Positions 14,147-14,622 of a stretch of 14,622 bases of DNA are shown here, in pieces. Both the position numbers and the translations under genes were made by a program. The stretch spans positions 1 through 14,622 of the forward strand of contig DCQM01000196.1 of the NCBI GenBank assembly GCA_002323895.1. The letters are read 5' to 3'. Numbering within the stretch: the stretch's first letter is position 1; every line of letters starts with the position of its first letter. The DNA comes from Akkermansiaceae bacterium UBA1518 (GTDB lineage Bacteria > Verrucomicrobiota > Verrucomicrobiia > Verrucomicrobiales > Akkermansiaceae). The notes under the pieces are model-generated. The model did no database searches, was not told the DNA's origin, and worked only from the letters and a program-made list of their open reading frames with translations.

Positions 14147-14600
14147 AAAAAACATCTTCAAAAAGAAGGTAGCCAGTCTCAACAAAGCCATGCTTTAAAT
14201 AAACCTGCTGTGCGGGCTGATTTTCAGTCTCAACATAGAGTCGGCACCCACAAACGCTTTCATCCTTTTTGGCCCTTCGGCGTGCCTCTTCGTATAGCTT
14301 TCTGAAACCTCCCTGACGTCGATATTTCGGCAGAACATAGACACTTTGGATCCACCAGAAATCACCATTCCGCCAATCGCTCCACTCCTTGGTTATCATC
14401 AATGACCCAGCAACTTGGCCCTCTATCTCCGCCACCAAATAAAATCCCCTAGTCGCATCCTCAAAGACCCCTCTAACTCCGGCTTGCAAAATCCCCGCAT
14501 CTAGTTTTCTGCCCTCAGTCTCCAAGGCCATCTCCATATTAAAACTAACGAGGTATGGTAAATCGGCCTCTTTCGCCGGACGAATCTTGATCAAACTCAC
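14145..14600 (-). CDS. GNAT-family N-acetyltransferase
   Basis: Cytosolic acetyl-CoA-dependent acetyltransferase of about 151 residues with the complete GNAT fold. The opening strand is IKIRPAKEADLPYLV; the core strand and acetyl-CoA loop are IQSVYVLPKYRRQGGFRKLYEEA (roughly residues 82-104), with the Arg/Gly pyrophosphate-binding loop; the closing block is ENQPAQQVYLKHGFVETGY. The start is taken as GTG at 14600 because AGAGGA lies 10 bases upstream on this strand and the resulting N-terminus (MSLIKIRPA) is typical for the family; the open frame runs further to a TTG at 14621, at the window edge. The acyl acceptor (amino acid, peptide or small amine) cannot be deduced. It converges on the MauE-like gene and has no evident functional link to it. 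Confidence 0.87.
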   Translation of the reverse strand: MSLIKIRPAKEADLPYLVSFNMEMALETEGRKLDAGILQAGVRGVFEDATRGFYLVAEIEGQVAGSLMITKEWSDWRNGDFWWIQSVYVLPKYRRQGGFRKLYEEARRRAKKDESVCGCRLYVETENQPAQQVYLKHGFVETGYLLFEDVF

Positions 14601-14610
14601 AACATGAATT

Positions 14611-14616
14611 TCCTCT
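14611..14616 (-). promoter_or_regulatory. Shine-Dalgarno sequence deciding the GNAT start
   Basis: AGAGGA on the minus strand lies 10 bases before the GTG at 14600 and supports that start over the TTG at 14621, which would have its ribosome-binding site outside the window. Confidence 0.55.
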
Positions 14617-14622
14617 GACAAT

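Noticed and set aside
1..14622. tRNA, rRNA, CRISPR array, insertion sequence or prophage genes
   Set aside because: None was recognised on either strand; no cloverleaf, spaced repeats, transposase or phage protein.

Overview
The window looks like a stretch of chromosome from a heterotrophic, probably marine bacterium of the Planctomycetota/Verrucomicrobiota group. This rests on gene content: two exported sulfatases, a sialate O-acetylesterase-type esterase, a DUF1080 lipoprotein, an SGNH esterase, and a redoxin / cytochrome c / copper-monooxygenase-like fusion. Base composition is moderate, genes lie on both strands in short units, and most starts lack a clear Shine-Dalgarno sequence. Phylum is an inference; there is no rRNA or other phylogenetic marker beyond purC. 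I see no tRNA, CRISPR array, insertion sequence or phage gene.

Layout. Positions 1-7768 form a glycan-degradation region: a 5'-truncated iduronate-2-sulfatase-like sulfatase (+), a SASA-type acetylesterase with an inserted beta domain (-), a DUF1080 lipoprotein (+), a leftward pair of an SGNH hydrolase followed by a bleomycin-hydrolase/PepC-type C1 peptidase (-), and a second sulfatase (+). Most of the proteins carry signal peptides, so the likely picture is extracytoplasmic removal of sulfate and acyl groups from a complex (perhaps algal or mucin-like) glycan. Both sulfatases have a non-standard residue at the third position of the formylglycine motif (C-S-C-S-R and C-H-S-S-R). Positions 7808-8863 hold a divergent PurC (SAICAR synthase). 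Positions 9016-12084 hold two divergent secreted redox proteins sharing one intergenic region. The window ends with an MFS transporter (-), a MauE/DoxX-like membrane protein (+) and a GNAT acetyltransferase (-).

The most interesting object is at 10933-12084. A secreted thioredoxin-like gene is interrupted by one in-frame TGA at codon 123, then stays open for 260 more codons with no internal ATG until codon 361. The protein continues naturally across the TGA (a C-x7-[TGA] arrangement where a redox motif is expected), a small hairpin lies at selenocysteine-insertion-element distance, and a strong intrinsic terminator follows the second stop. Other genes here end in TGA and use TGG for Trp, so TGA is a normal stop in this genome. 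The best reading is a 383-residue selenoprotein that automatic annotation would split or call a pseudogene. Its divergent partner is the redoxin/cytochrome c/copper fusion, which suggests, but does not prove, a joint extracytoplasmic redox function.
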